From NCBI GenBank assembly GCA_036924285.1, contig JAYKYS010000065.1, positions 1 to 64,000 on the forward strand: a stretch of 64,000 bases of DNA, in the 5' to 3' direction. Each line of letters begins with the position of its first letter. The stretch's first letter is position 1. Origin of the DNA: Asterella californica. Its lineage: Eukaryota > Streptophyta > Marchantiopsida > Marchantiales > Aytoniaceae. Shown here piece after piece: positions 13,301-23,713 of this stretch. The notes under the pieces are model-generated. The model ran no database searches. It saw only the letters and a list, made by a program, of their open reading frames with translations, and had not been told where the DNA came from. A program made the translations under genes and the position numbers.

Positions 13301-15274
13301 CCCTATCTCACCCCCCTCCCCCAGTCCCCCTACTGCTGCCCAGACCTCAAGTAAGAGCCTGCATGGGTGCAGGTTTTAGAGCTGACTCAGGGGCAGCAGG
13401 TGGAGAAGGAGGTCCTGGCAGTCTTGGTGCACCAGCTCACCCAAGGCCGCCAGAAAAGTGGCCTACACGGACAAGACACTCCAAGTGAGCACAGCACATT
13501 GGCTTCCTGCTTGCCTGCTCTTGGAGCAGCTAGTTTGGTCCACCTGGCCAGGACATGGTCCAATCAGTGTGCAAGAAACCCACCATCAACAACAATGGCA
13601 ATCTCATTTGCTCTGCATTGGCTGTCTGGGGAAGGAAGGGGGGTTTAGACTCCTGCAATGCGTCAGCTGCACTATCAAGTGCACTATTGGCTGCGCTATA
13701 GCTGCTATTGTGAGTGATACCATTTGCTGCTGCACTAGCTGCAGTATAAGATGCATTTTGAGCTGCAGCATAATCGCGCTGCAGAGACTGTGCTTTTGGT
13801 TGGTTCACAGCCAGTCGTATACAGCGGACCAGCCACAAGCACTGTCTCCACAGCGCGTTCAATGGGAAATGCTTGCACATGGTATTCAAGTTGACTTCTG
13901 CGGCAAGGCACCACCTGGAAAGCACAGCAGCAGGCGCACAATCCAGGATTTGAGTACAACCGCACAAGCTTCCTTTCAGTCAAAGGGCATGGTTCATGGT
14001 CGGGGAATGTCACTAGGAGGGGGGGTGAGGGGGGACCTCTGGGAATTTTTGTATTCATGCTGAAGAGTTGGGATGTTGCAGGGGGGTTGGGGTGGGGTAC
14101 ACTGGGGCCAAATTGGGGGCCTCTGCCTCCTGCTCCACAGTTCAGGCTAACAAGGGTTTCTGGTGACCAGCATCTCTCGTAGAAGCGGTGTTTCATAAGG
14201 CTGCATTTTTAAGCCCAGTACAAGCACTTGCCACCGTAGCACAACTCTTCTTGAGTGACACAGCTCCAAATGTTTTCTGCAACAGACCTTAGCAGAACAC
14301 GATTCACTCACAATGCTGCTGCTGGTCTGACTGGTGTGCTGGTTGTAGGCTTGGAGCATGGGCAGCTGCAACTGGAGCAGGCAGTAGGAGCTGCACTGAA
14401 GCAGGCTTCGGCTGCTCCAGGTTCCAGTCCAACCGTCTGGGGCCTCTATGCACAATACTACAGGTACTCCTCACCCTTCTATGCCATGCCTGCTGCTGCT
14501 GCTGCTGCTGCAGCTGCTGCTGCTGCATACATGGCACCTGGTGCTCTATGCAGAGCTGCTGCTTGACACGATCCTGCTGTATGATATTGACGTTGATCGG
14601 GAGCTGCCAGGCCCACCCATGGTGGGCATACATCCCCAAACATGGTGCCTGTCCCTGCCAACACCAATACTTGAGGCTGGTTGCGTTGCTAGCATTGCAG
14701 CAATCGTGCAAGCTGCTTGTGCTGCTGTTCCTACTCTCTGATTGTTTTGGCCTTGCTCTGGACTTGTTGGCGAGATAGCATGCCTCACAAAACAGGTATG
14801 CATGCATTTGGATGGTAAGGCAGCTCAACAGCTGCAGTGCACAGCGCTGTCAGATGCCAAGCCAAAGGCAGCTTGCTGCATGAAGACAGCGTAAAGTGTC
14901 GTCTATGGGCTTGTGAGTGCTGAAGTTGAGGGCTAATGGTCAAGGGCTGTTGCAGGAGTCTGGGCTTCCAGTTAAGTGCAAAGGAGGCTCTGTTGAAACA
15001 GATCAGAGGTCTTCAAGGTACTGGTTGGCAGAAGGACGCCTGTGACTTCCACATATTTGCAGAGGCATCACTGCAGCTGTGTCGACTGCACATGGAGCTG
15101 ATGCAGAAAGGTCAAGGCACAGGGCGAGACGTGGCTTCGGCACGCATGCATTTGCGCACTACACTGAAACAAGCCGCCGAATTGCACTCGGAGGATGGGC
15201 TGTTTGAACAGATGCAAGGCCTGCTGGCTGAAATTGAGAATCTAGAAACAGCGCACGAACGCGAGGGCAGCTGA
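7317..15274 (+). CDS. TTC27: TTC27 (Emw1-type) tetratricopeptide repeat protein, 13 exons
   Basis: Exons: 7317-7564, 7751-7980, 8166-8359, 8640-8817, 8998-9311, 9757-9953, 10569-10764, 11041-11196, 11689-11799, 12583-12798, 13373-13484, 14349-14463 and 14956-15274. All phases join, giving about 861 aa against roughly 840 for animal TTC27. Family landmarks in order: FTQANLTGP, an SWWTSRV helix, MGTRTVHQVDPKAQ, TDSDVLSAPKLV, MAPYVEAVL, GLVGAAMGVFEEEELWDSL, and VSKGRSTRAQRSLARSA. The TPR core follows (ALGLNPLFPQGWFALGY, then QEPDNGEAWNNIAAIHLQ), then KEALLKQIRG near the C-terminus. TTC27/Emw1 is a conserved, generally essential TPR scaffold linked to cell-wall integrity in yeast and to complex assembly; the exact client here is unknown. 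The N-terminus is uncertain: 7317 is the last ATG in the open frame, and an upstream exon is possible. Intron 10 appears to use a GC donor. Exon 12 start is the least certain junction. Confidence 0.9.
9690..9768 (+). repeat. GGCAGATGCAT tandem repeat at a TTC27 splice acceptor
   Basis: Four to five degenerate copies of (T)GGCAGATGCAT run directly into the acceptor of TTC27 exon 6 at 9757. Several copies carry a CAG or GCAG that could act as a cryptic 3' splice site. The chosen acceptor, ATGCAG before GCATGGCAG, keeps the frame and yields the conserved MAPYVEAV motif. Confidence 0.65.
14487..14525 (+). repeat. (GCT)n microsatellite in last TTC27 intron
   Basis: An uninterrupted GCTGCT run with one CAG interruption lies just downstream of the exon 12 donor at 14464. 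It reads as poly-Ala or poly-Leu in neighbouring frames, which explains several spurious ORFs. A similar GCTGCT run lies at 24164-24185 in an LRRC72 intron. Confidence 0.85.
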
Positions 15275-15646
15275 GACCAGATTGAGTCTGTGTCTTGTTA
15301 ATTTATTAGGTGCATACTCAGGTTTTTTATAAGCACTGTTCAGTAGCCACATGCCAAGGCATTGTGCAGAAGTCGTGTTGTATTTATGCTCAAAGGTGGA
15401 CCAGTTATGGTTGTGGTCATGGTCACAAATTTGTCAATATGCATGATAGGCTTATAGTCCTATATTACAACATCGACTGCTGAAATCAATCAGGCCAAGA
15501 GTGCTTCGGGGTCTGCGTTCTCAACTTCAGGTATATGAGCAAAAGCCATGCAGCCAGACGTGTAAAGGGATATGATACATTGACTATTACTGACAGACCA
15601 CAGGCCCACAGGACTAGACGCTTTCGCATCTGGAAGGTTAAGCATG

Positions 15647-18083
15647 CTAGCGCCTTCTGCAACACAGGCATATACAAAGAACCATCGACACCAAAATAAC
15701 AAATCCCACCACTGATAGTACAATGACCATTATGAGCATTCCGCACACCAAATGAGAATCACTCCGATACTCTCCATCATCTGTCTGATCTGATTCTATG
15801 TTCAAGTAAGAGGCAGAGGTATCGACAATAATATCTGCAGTGGCAATCAACCCCGCTGACGCATCCCCAGCCACCACCTCAGAGTAGCTCAGGATGTGCC
15901 TGATGGCATCGCTTTCAGGATCTGACGCATAGACAGGGTCTTGAGATAATGGCACAACTGTGTCTTGATTGCTAGCACTGTAAGGAGCAATGGTTTGCAC
16001 CTGCATCACAATCGCAATGTCATCATGAGGCAGCAACAAAAAGATGAACATTCAGTTGCTAAAGCTCCAAAGCTGATAGCTAGCTGTAGAACATGTAATC
16101 ATGTAGGTGCGGTGATGATAGGCGTTGGCTGGCGTGGCTGGCCAATGAAATTATCAATTGGCTTATGACCATTGCATTGGGACACTGAACACCAATGGCA
16201 CATGAGCAGCATGTATTTCTGCATGCTGTACAGCAGTGCGTCAAGTCAACACCATTGCTTGAGCATGAGTGTCGCTTCACACATTGTGCACTCAGACATT
16301 CTCTGTGCGTTGCGCATGACTTCACCCTTGTGCAATTGGAAAATGTGCTTTTACCCTATGCCCATGCACAGTCAGGCGCATAGCTTTCTGAAGGCAGCAA
16401 CTCGGCTGGACCATCAGGAAGAAACACTTACATATGTGCTCAGTTGGTCAGTACTGAAGAGGCTGCCAATGTGGACAAGCTTGCTATTCAGGTAGCGGGC
16501 AGTGTTATTTGTGGTTGATGCACCGGCATTGGGTACAAACACCTACAGCAGTCATACACACACACTCATACGTTTATTGTGCATCACAGACAGCTAGGCT
16601 CACCTCTCAAAAGTATGGCATGCCCCTGAAAGCTGATCAGCTGTTGGAAGATGTGCCTCTGTAGTAGTCTCAAAGATGACTTGTAAACACTACTGCAGGG
16701 CTGACCCAAAGGACTGGTAAATGATCTTTTTCTGGCATGTTGTCAACAATCATTGTGTAGAAAGAAACAATGGGAGTGTATGTGGTCAGGAGCGGCATGG
16801 GAACCCTACAATGCCATAGCAAGGGTTGAAGCCGTGTTCAGCCACAGTCGTAACCTGGATGGGTAGCATGATAGTAAACATAAGGTTGACTCACACAGTA
16901 GATCTCCAGCTAGGGAGACCCATCAAGTCAACCTGCACGAGTGTGAATCCCATGCACTCATACAGATTCAAATGGACTGTTTTCCCAGCTGGAGCTATAC
17001 TGTAGGGATTGCATCAGAGCGCATGGGAAGTACATGCATGCAATCAACATGCTATGTTTCCTGAGGACCTGTATGAGCCTACATCAGATTGCATCAAGTG
17101 TACATCCGTTCAGATTACTTCTTCAGCCGAGGATGTGTTGCATGGCTCTGCATCAGGTTGCATAGATGCACATTCACGCAGATTGACATGCTGTGTCTCT
17201 GTAGCTGAAGATGTATGTGTAATCTGTAGCAGTGCGCACGACACGAACATGCATGCAGATTGATATGCTGTGAATCCCCAGCTGGAGATGTATTGCATGA
17301 GATTCCAAATGTATATACACATCCAGATCAGGTACCACACCTCAACAACCTGTATATGCACTGCTGCCCTGCGTTAAGAACCAGAAGTTACCTTGATATT
17401 GATGTTGGGAGAGCGGCCGTTGTATCTGCCTGGGAAAAGTGTGTTGAGTGTAGCCAAGCCGGCGCTGTTGGTTAGTGCCAAACCCCGCAGGAAGGTCAGG
17501 TCGTCTGATTTGCTTGCATACCCGCTGTTGGACGCAGCTTTGTCTGCAGAGAGTACAAGCATTTGGCTTGGATTGCAAGTTGGAGTGGACTGCTCCTCAG
17601 TGTAGCAAGAATTAGCAAAGGGAATGGAATTGACTGTCTCCGACAAACAAGGCCTGAGATACATCTACGTTAACAAGCCCACCTGTGAAGCCAGAATAGT
17701 ACCCGGTTGCATTGGCTTGCCAGACGGAGATGAAAGCATTCACAACAGGGTTGCAGGCAGAGTCCAGGAGATAGATATTCAGGGTCACAGGTATGCCACT
17801 CTGACCCTCGATGATGTCTTGGCGGATCAGAACTTTGTTGACATAGTACACGCTGAGCCCACTCTTAGTAGTTGACACCAACCCAGAACAGCTTGTGCTT
17901 GGCGCAGGAGCCTGCAGAATGCTAAGAGATTGCCTCGTCAAAAGGCGAAATGTCACGTGCACGTTCGGTCCTTACGAGGTTGAGTCCAGTAGTGGCTACG
18001 TCCGCGTGAGTCAGAGGTCCGAAAGCAGAACACGCTGCCAAGAGAAGTAGAAGGCTGACGCCAACGTTGCCCCTGAACAGCAT
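15647..18083 (-). CDS. Secreted, membrane-anchored intradiol-dioxygenase-like protein lacking the His-x-His ligands
   Basis: Five exons on the minus strand: 18083-17976, 17911-17683, 17543-17392, 16542-16432 and 16000-15647. All junctions are GT-AG with matching phases, giving 317 aa. Residues 1-27 form a signal peptide with a leucine core and likely cleavage after THA. The dioxygenase fold follows: VYYVNKVLIRQDI (about 57-69), GIPVTLNIYLLD, then VWQANATGYYSGF (99-111). Next come LTFLRGLALTNSAGLATLN and FPGRYNGRSPNINIK (149-163), then LVHIGSLFSTDQL and TIAPYS. This order matches the fungal-type extracellular intradiol dioxygenase-like family. The two Tyr iron ligands are present (Y108, Y153), but the canonical HxH is N159-I-N161, and the conserved Trp-His is Trp-Gln. 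The C-terminus has a transmembrane helix followed by a Cys-rich tail, CICLCCRRR. I infer a surface protein without normal Fe(III) catalysis. It lies downstream of the MysC-like gene on the same strand. Confidence 0.85.
16880..17310 (-). repeat. Degenerate tandem repeat inside dioxygenase-like intron
   Basis: The 849-bp intron between the third and fourth exons of the dioxygenase-like gene holds about five decayed units of 70-100 bp. Each carries variants of CAGATTGACATGCTGTG, then CCAGCTGGAGATGTATTGCAT and CATCAGATTGCATC. Clear copies lie near 17080-17150, 17150-17215 and 17245-17300; weaker ones lie near 16890-17015. No coding potential is conserved across units. Confidence 0.55.
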
Positions 18084-18234
18084 ACTTCAGCCAGTGGGGG
18101 CGGTGAATCACGCAACACCGTGCAAAGATAGGCAAAGTCGCCGTTTTCCGCGAAACTCTCATGAGGGAACAACCGGGTCAATCCTACAAAAGGTCAATCT
18201 GCAGTTGCCTTCGTAGCTGCAGGTGGCACGGGGC

Positions 18235-18711
18235 TTACGACACGTGATACATTAGTATTATATTAGTGATACTATCGTAATCGTGGGTAATACGTGAGTA
18301 GCAAGGTAATCTGCCCGAAGAATATACAATGGCAGTAAAGCAGGTCAAGTGGTTGTCAAATAGATCCGCCAGGCCATGATGCAATGACATACTGTGCGGT
18401 ACCGGAGAATCATTTACCGCGCGTATGTCGGTAAACATACATACTGCTGGCAGGTAATGTCTGAGTGGAGATCGCTCAAAATGCAGTTGCAGGCACCCGT
18501 GTTGGATATAAACTTGCAGGCGATTTCGAGGTGTTATGTGTGAACGGGAACTGGACAAAGTGCATGGGGAAGGGGAGGGGGAGGGGAGTGCATGATGCAA
18601 AATATCAAAGACGCCCATGTTGCAGACGTCTCCCCGTGTGCCACAGGTATTGGTACCTTGCACCATTAGCAGCAGGGCAAAGAGTGCAGTAACTACTATA
18701 ATTGTAGCCAT
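18235..18711 (-). CDS. Possible small secreted protein (weak)
   Basis: An ATG at 18711 opens a 158-codon frame. It starts with a clear signal-peptide-like segment, MATIIVVTALFALLLMVQG, followed by Cys-containing sequence (TNTCGTRGDVCNMG) and a PSPSPSP stretch. It lies between the MysC-like gene and the dioxygenase-like gene on the same strand. I recognise no family in the rest. It may be a first exon only, or simply the 3' UTR of the MysC-like gene with a chance hydrophobic reading. The call rests on the signal peptide and position alone. Confidence 0.3.
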   Translation of the reverse strand: MATIIVVTALFALLLMVQGTNTCGTRGDVCNMGVFDILHHALPSPSPSPCTLSSSRSHITPRNRLQVYIQHGCLQLHFERSPLRHYLPAVCMFTDIRAVNDSPVPHSMSLHHGLADLFDNHLTCFTAIVYSSGRLPCYSRITHDYDSITNIILMYHVS

Positions 18712-18883
18712 TGTGATATACGTTACTGAAGCAGTGATGCCACAAACAGCCACTGAAACGCTATGCAGCATGAATAGTCTGATACCATTGCAGCAATCTC
18801 TGCTGGACAAGCCTTAACGCCAAGCAGTCCCATAACCCATTGAAGAGCCTGCTTTTGCGCTTTCATATCCTGGGCAACTAGCA

Positions 18884-21800
18884 CTAGTCACCACCGAGCT
18901 CAACAACCTTGCCAATGCATAGGTCAATCTTCTTCCATGGTCGCCCAGTCCAGATGTTGCGCAGCAACAACACCGGGATTTGCATGTAATGCAGCCCAAA
19001 GAATGGTAAGGGGTCTGAAGGGTCGAAGGTGGCATCTACTCCTGTACTCACGGTTTTCCACCAGTCTTGATAATCCCTGGTTGTGACTAGCGTTGCGATC
19101 TCATTCCAGAACCAGTAAACTGGGGGACTATCATCAAATGGCTTGATGGTGCCCTGCACCTTGTCTGGATTAGTGAAGGCCTCAGCTAGTCCAGGATGAT
19201 CATGGAATTCGGTGATGACGGTGCTGGTGCGTGGATTGCACTCAATTGAGTACAGCTGGCCATCTGCATTGTTGCGCATGTAGTCAAAGCAGAGCTGGCC
19301 ACTGCAGCCAGTCTCCTTGCAGAACTTCTGAACCCAAGACCAGATCTCCTTGGACTCTATGTGACCGTAACTGAGACAGGAGAGGGAGGCTTCATTGTCG
19401 GCATAGGCCAACACTCTGCCCTTGTATGCGATGGCATATGTTGACAGCTCCTCACCATCCATGAACTGTTGTACAATCCATGGCCGCTGCTGTGAGATTG
19501 ATATCACATTCAGATACCTGCACATTTCCACCAAGGAGTTACAGGGATGAAATATGAGTCATCATGTCATGCGCAGCTGGCTGCATGCTTGTAAATCTGG
19601 CGTGAATGCTCGCAAGCAAGAGAACAGATAGAAGCACTATGCTGCTGAGTGTCAGCTTCAACAGGAATTGTGGAAGCAACCCAAATGCTTTTATGCCTAT
19701 GTACAAGGCAAAACAATACACACAGCCAGCAGATGAGTACACAAGGCACAAAAGCAGATGTTTGTGTCCTGGCTAAATGTATCATGCTTATGCTCAGAGA
19801 CCACATGCACTTTGGCTTTGCACCACCGCTGCTAGATGTCATCGAAACGCATATATGTCACAGAGAGCATCACTACGCAGTGACAACAAGCTTGACGTTG
19901 TTGGCATCCACATGATGCTCTGCACATACTGTGCTCTTTACGTTCAGACAGTTTGTCTTATGCACTGATCATGACTGTGGTTGAGAGCATGGATGGGAGC
20001 GGGATGACATTGGGACTGAGGTTGAAGTCAGGGGCGAGGCATGACACTGGGGAGGTGGGCAACTGTGCATTCATGCACTGTCAGCAGCCTCTGTCGTGTT
20101 GCTCAGCCGCCCAATGCTCTGAGAGCCACAATAGAGCATACCCTGCATGCAGAACGGCCAAAATATGGCAGGGGAAGGGAGGGGGAGAGGGCAAGAGAGG
20201 GCAAGGAATTGTGGCCATGCATGTAGGTCAGGGTGTCCATGTCCCACCTGTCCAGAGCTTCAGGTTTGCTTGGGAGGGTGAACAGATCAGCTCGGTGGGC
20301 CGGGTCATAAGGAATGCTCTTCAGCAAGTATTTCTTGTTGCCTAGTTTCTGTGGGCTGGCGTTCAGGTCACGCACCTGCTGTGACGACTCCACTCTGAAG
20401 CACCTTGGTACTTGCAACCCAATCTGAACACAACCCAACATCAGCAGTTGCAGCGTAATGTTGAGAGCTTGGCACGCTGACAGTTCTGCAAGATGACCAT
20501 GCAGGGACACTCTTGCAAGGTCGAAAGTGACCTTGAGGCCAGCAGAGAGTGCCGGGTGGAAAGCGGGAGGGGGGAATGGGGAGGTTGGGATGGGGGGGAG
20601 GGAGGGGTTATGTGCAGTCGAAGGGGGGCGCAGAGAATTGGATGGGGGGGGGGGGGGGGGGGGGTTGGGGGCAGTGCTTGATTTGCACGGGGGCGGGGCA
20701 CAAAGGGGGGAGGGGGGGGATGGCTTACACGTGCAGCTAGCAGGGGATGGACAGGGACGTTGAAAGGGGGCACCGCATCAGTTATTTCTACATTGGCAAA
20801 ACCTGTCAGGCTATACTCCCAAGCACAGCAATGCCAGATGCTTGTGAGCTAGCATATAATACTGCGGCTGACCTTGTCGCACAGCTCTGTGAAGGCAGTC
20901 TTGTCATCCAACAGACCAGTGAGGTGAGGCGGTAGGGTCCAGCAGACACAGTCCTTGGGCAGCACGTCCTGGGTCAGAGAATCGTAGATTGCAGTGGTGG
21001 GTGCTGAAACTGGAATGTACAGCTTGGCGCGCTCTTGCCGGGCAATCTTGGATATTGCTTTAAAATAACCTGCATGTGCAAGTTTTGACTTGACACCTTG
21101 ACCAGGAGTGCAGGGTTCCCCTGAAGCGCTTCACACTACTCTGATGAGCAGTATTAACGGTTTAAACGTGTGCTGCTACAGGTGCAGCTGTGTCTTCCAG
21201 TACAGTATCAGCTGTTGTCACATGCTGATCAGAACAGGTTTGTCAGACAGGCAAAGTCAGCAATTGTTTGGGCGCAATTTGCTTTGCAAATTGTGTTCAG
21301 CAGCAATTGTAGATGTACAAGTAATCATTTTATACGTAGTAGGGCAGGTTTATATATTGGCGTCAAACTTACACATCTTACAAACACCTGTTGCTTCTTT
21401 GGTCTATCATCAACAACCCCTTCAACATTGTATCATGTCCAATCATAAACAGTAGACACCTTCCGCACTGTTGCTCAGGCTTGCCAGTACTGCTAGAGGA
21501 CCGGTAGAACACCCAAACATTCAGGAAAGATGTGGATTTTTGTAGGTTGTGACAAGGGGAGGAACATGCCGTTCAGCGTGTTTTAACACATGAAACAATT
21601 GTGTGATTTGGTGCAGCAGCGCTGAGTTATGGATGCAGCGGTTTAGTACCAATGAGAGGTTACCATAACAAAAGCAGTCAAGCCAAGAGATTGCTGTCAT
21701 GCAGCATTGTTGAGGTTTGTTCATTGAGCAGCATGTACAGCAGCCTTGAGATATAGATTGAGTCCTAAGGATGTATAGTAAGTTGCAATCAAAATCCCTA

Positions 21801-22951
21801 GACCCACGGCTAGCCTCACCAATGGGATTTTGCTCTGGGTCAGGAACAGTGTGGAAGGCAGCACAGCAGGAAGACAGGCGGCTGCCTTGCATCCACCATC
21901 TGTCATAGTCCACCAGTACCACTCTCCAGCCCGCCTTATGCAGGTGCCGGCAGATGTGCAGCCCCTTTGTCATGCGTGCACCTGCAGCAGAAGCTGAGAT
22001 ACCATCCGGGACATGTACGTGATGGTGGATTGGTGTATGAGCACATCACATGCCATTGCATTTATTTCTGGAGAAGTAACAAGAGGCAAAGGAATCTGTC
22101 CAGTGCAGCAGTGTAGCATATGCATTCAGAATCTTTCTTCAAGTCAGTGGGAAACAAGGGCATCTGGTGACAGATCACTACAAGTCACGATGTGAAACAA
22201 AGACAGGTGCATAGCAGACAGCTGAAGCCTGCCAATTGCAAAGCATGCTTCAACAAACAAGTGTTTGTTGACTGGGACATGCAGCTTCTGCATGTCGAAT
22301 ATGTTTGGCTGGCCAGTGCTGCTGACCACAATGGCTCTTGCACAGACAGTACCCATACTGAACAATAAATATATACTGCGATGGCACACCTGTCACAATG
22401 GCTGTTGGGTGGTAACCCTTGCGCGTCTTGCTGGAGGGGGTTGGGCTCCATCCCACCAGGCGTCCACCTTTCAGAAGATGTGCCAGAACCAACAGAAGAC
22501 CACCCCATACTGAGATGGGGATTGTGAGTGCAAGGATCCAGAGAGTGGCGATGCTTCTGAGCCTAGGCCATGTCCTCTGAATGATGTCTGTCTTTGAAAA
22601 CTCGACAGCAGCGTTCTCTTTGCCAATCCTGTTCTGTGCCAATGCCTTCAGGACTTCCTGTGCATGCAGTGGACTGTACAGGCAATTACACCAGACCTTG
22701 TACCTACTGATGCACGCGTGAAGCATTTCGTGCGCAACGTGCGCGATGTGAGCATACACTGCAACCGATGCTCGCAAGGCTACCTCGTCGTTAGCTTGTG
22801 GAAGCAGCTCGAAAACCTGTTGACTGATACCTGGTGGTGCTTTCGCAACCCCGTTTTCGCGTCGCTCTTTGGAAAGAGCATCTTTGCCCTGTGCAAGCAT
22901 AGTCAGTCTGCTGATATTGCCTTCATGTTTACAGCGGGAAAACGCATGCAT
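18884..22951 (-). CDS. MysC-like ATP-grasp enzyme (mycosporine-glycine synthase family)
   Basis: Five exons: 22951-22390, 21981-21820, 21069-20873, 20423-20248 and 19517-18884. All phases fit, giving 576 aa. An N-terminal extension of about 110 residues precedes a hydrophobic helix (residues about 145-170, TLWILALTIPISVWGGLLL), as in cyanobacterial MysC. Then come TAIVTGARMTKGLHICRHL (Rossmann-like start), VVLVDYDRWWMQGSRLS, LYIPVSAPTTAIYDSL and LLDDKTAF. The ATP-grasp core follows: KKYLLKSIPYDPAHRADLF, RPWIVQQFMDGEELSTYAI, GQLCFDYMR, YSIECNPRTSTVITEFHDHPG. The end is WKKIDLCIGKVVELGGD. The last motif and domain order resemble Anabaena Ava_3856 MysC, which ligates glycine to 4-deoxygadusol in mycosporine UV-screen synthesis. 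The homology is strong; the substrate is inferred, because no DDGS or O-methyltransferase partner gene is visible nearby. The start could be a later Met, for example near residue 19. Confidence 0.88.
20555..20735 (+). repeat. G-rich tract with a G(18) run
   Basis: On the + strand this stretch is almost all G with a few A, T and C. It includes about 18 consecutive Gs near 20646-20663 and many GGGG blocks. It sits in the intron at 20424-20872 of the minus-strand MysC-like gene, so the transcript is C-rich there. G-quadruplex formation on the + strand is plausible. The exact run length should be treated as uncertain because sequencing often errs here. Confidence 0.8.
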
Positions 22952-22954
22952 CAA

Positions 22955-23713
22955 AACGGCATGCCAACCTGCATTGCGCTTTTGTATTTGTTGACGTCAG
23001 AGCCGGTGGATGTCAGTATCTCGGTGGCAGCGTCTTGATCAAATGCAAAGAAAGGTGGATCGTTGACGCCGTCTCTGTTTGACATCTCGCGTGTGTATTC
23101 GCAAAATTCCACGTCGCCTGCATACACATCTCAGAACTGTATTTCTTTCTTTGACTACCGAAGAAGAAGATTGTGAAGGTAATATTGTGCATCAGGAATG
23201 CATCAGCAAGCAAAGCCTGCAGGTCTTGATTACATAGCAGGGCAAAGCTCTGGATGTAGTTCCTTACTCTTTAGGCGTTTGGAGCTGATGCACCCAGTCT
23301 CATGCAAGTTAGCGCATATGCCTATGCCCTTGTTTTCAAAGGTTTTGGTGTGATAAGGTATCAAGAATAGGAGGACATCAATTGACAATCAGCTAGTAGG
23401 ACACGAACCGTCAATGATGTCCACAGCTCAGCCAGAAGCAGACCTTGAAATTTCCTGACGCACATTTGTTTTATACACTCAGTGTATTACACTGCATCAT
23501 GCATGCACCCTCTTGCGCAGGTTTGTCGAGCTCCTGCTCACTTTGGATCGCTTCACAGCTTAAATTGATGTGCCTTAAACACAGCCGTGATGACTAAACA
23601 AACCGTGTACTTCTGTTAAGCTGTCTCCTTGAGGCTCACGGCGCCGGCATTTTGCTGACACACGATCTCGACCTACCCTCTCCACTGACGACACTAACAG
23701 TAACTCGCCGGAC
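22955..23713. promoter_or_regulatory. Divergent intergenic region between the MysC-like gene and LRRC72
   Basis: The two start codons face away from each other with about 760 bp between them, so this interval should hold both promoters and 5' UTRs. A short minus-strand ORF (23013-23213) is unrecognised and may be leader sequence. I see no clear TATA box, and no known element can be assigned by eye. Confidence 0.4.

Noticed and set aside
14304..14828. Poly-Gln/poly-Ala ORFs around the GCT microsatellite
   Set aside because: They are readings of the repeat in an intron. The TTC27 exons on either side join in phase without them.
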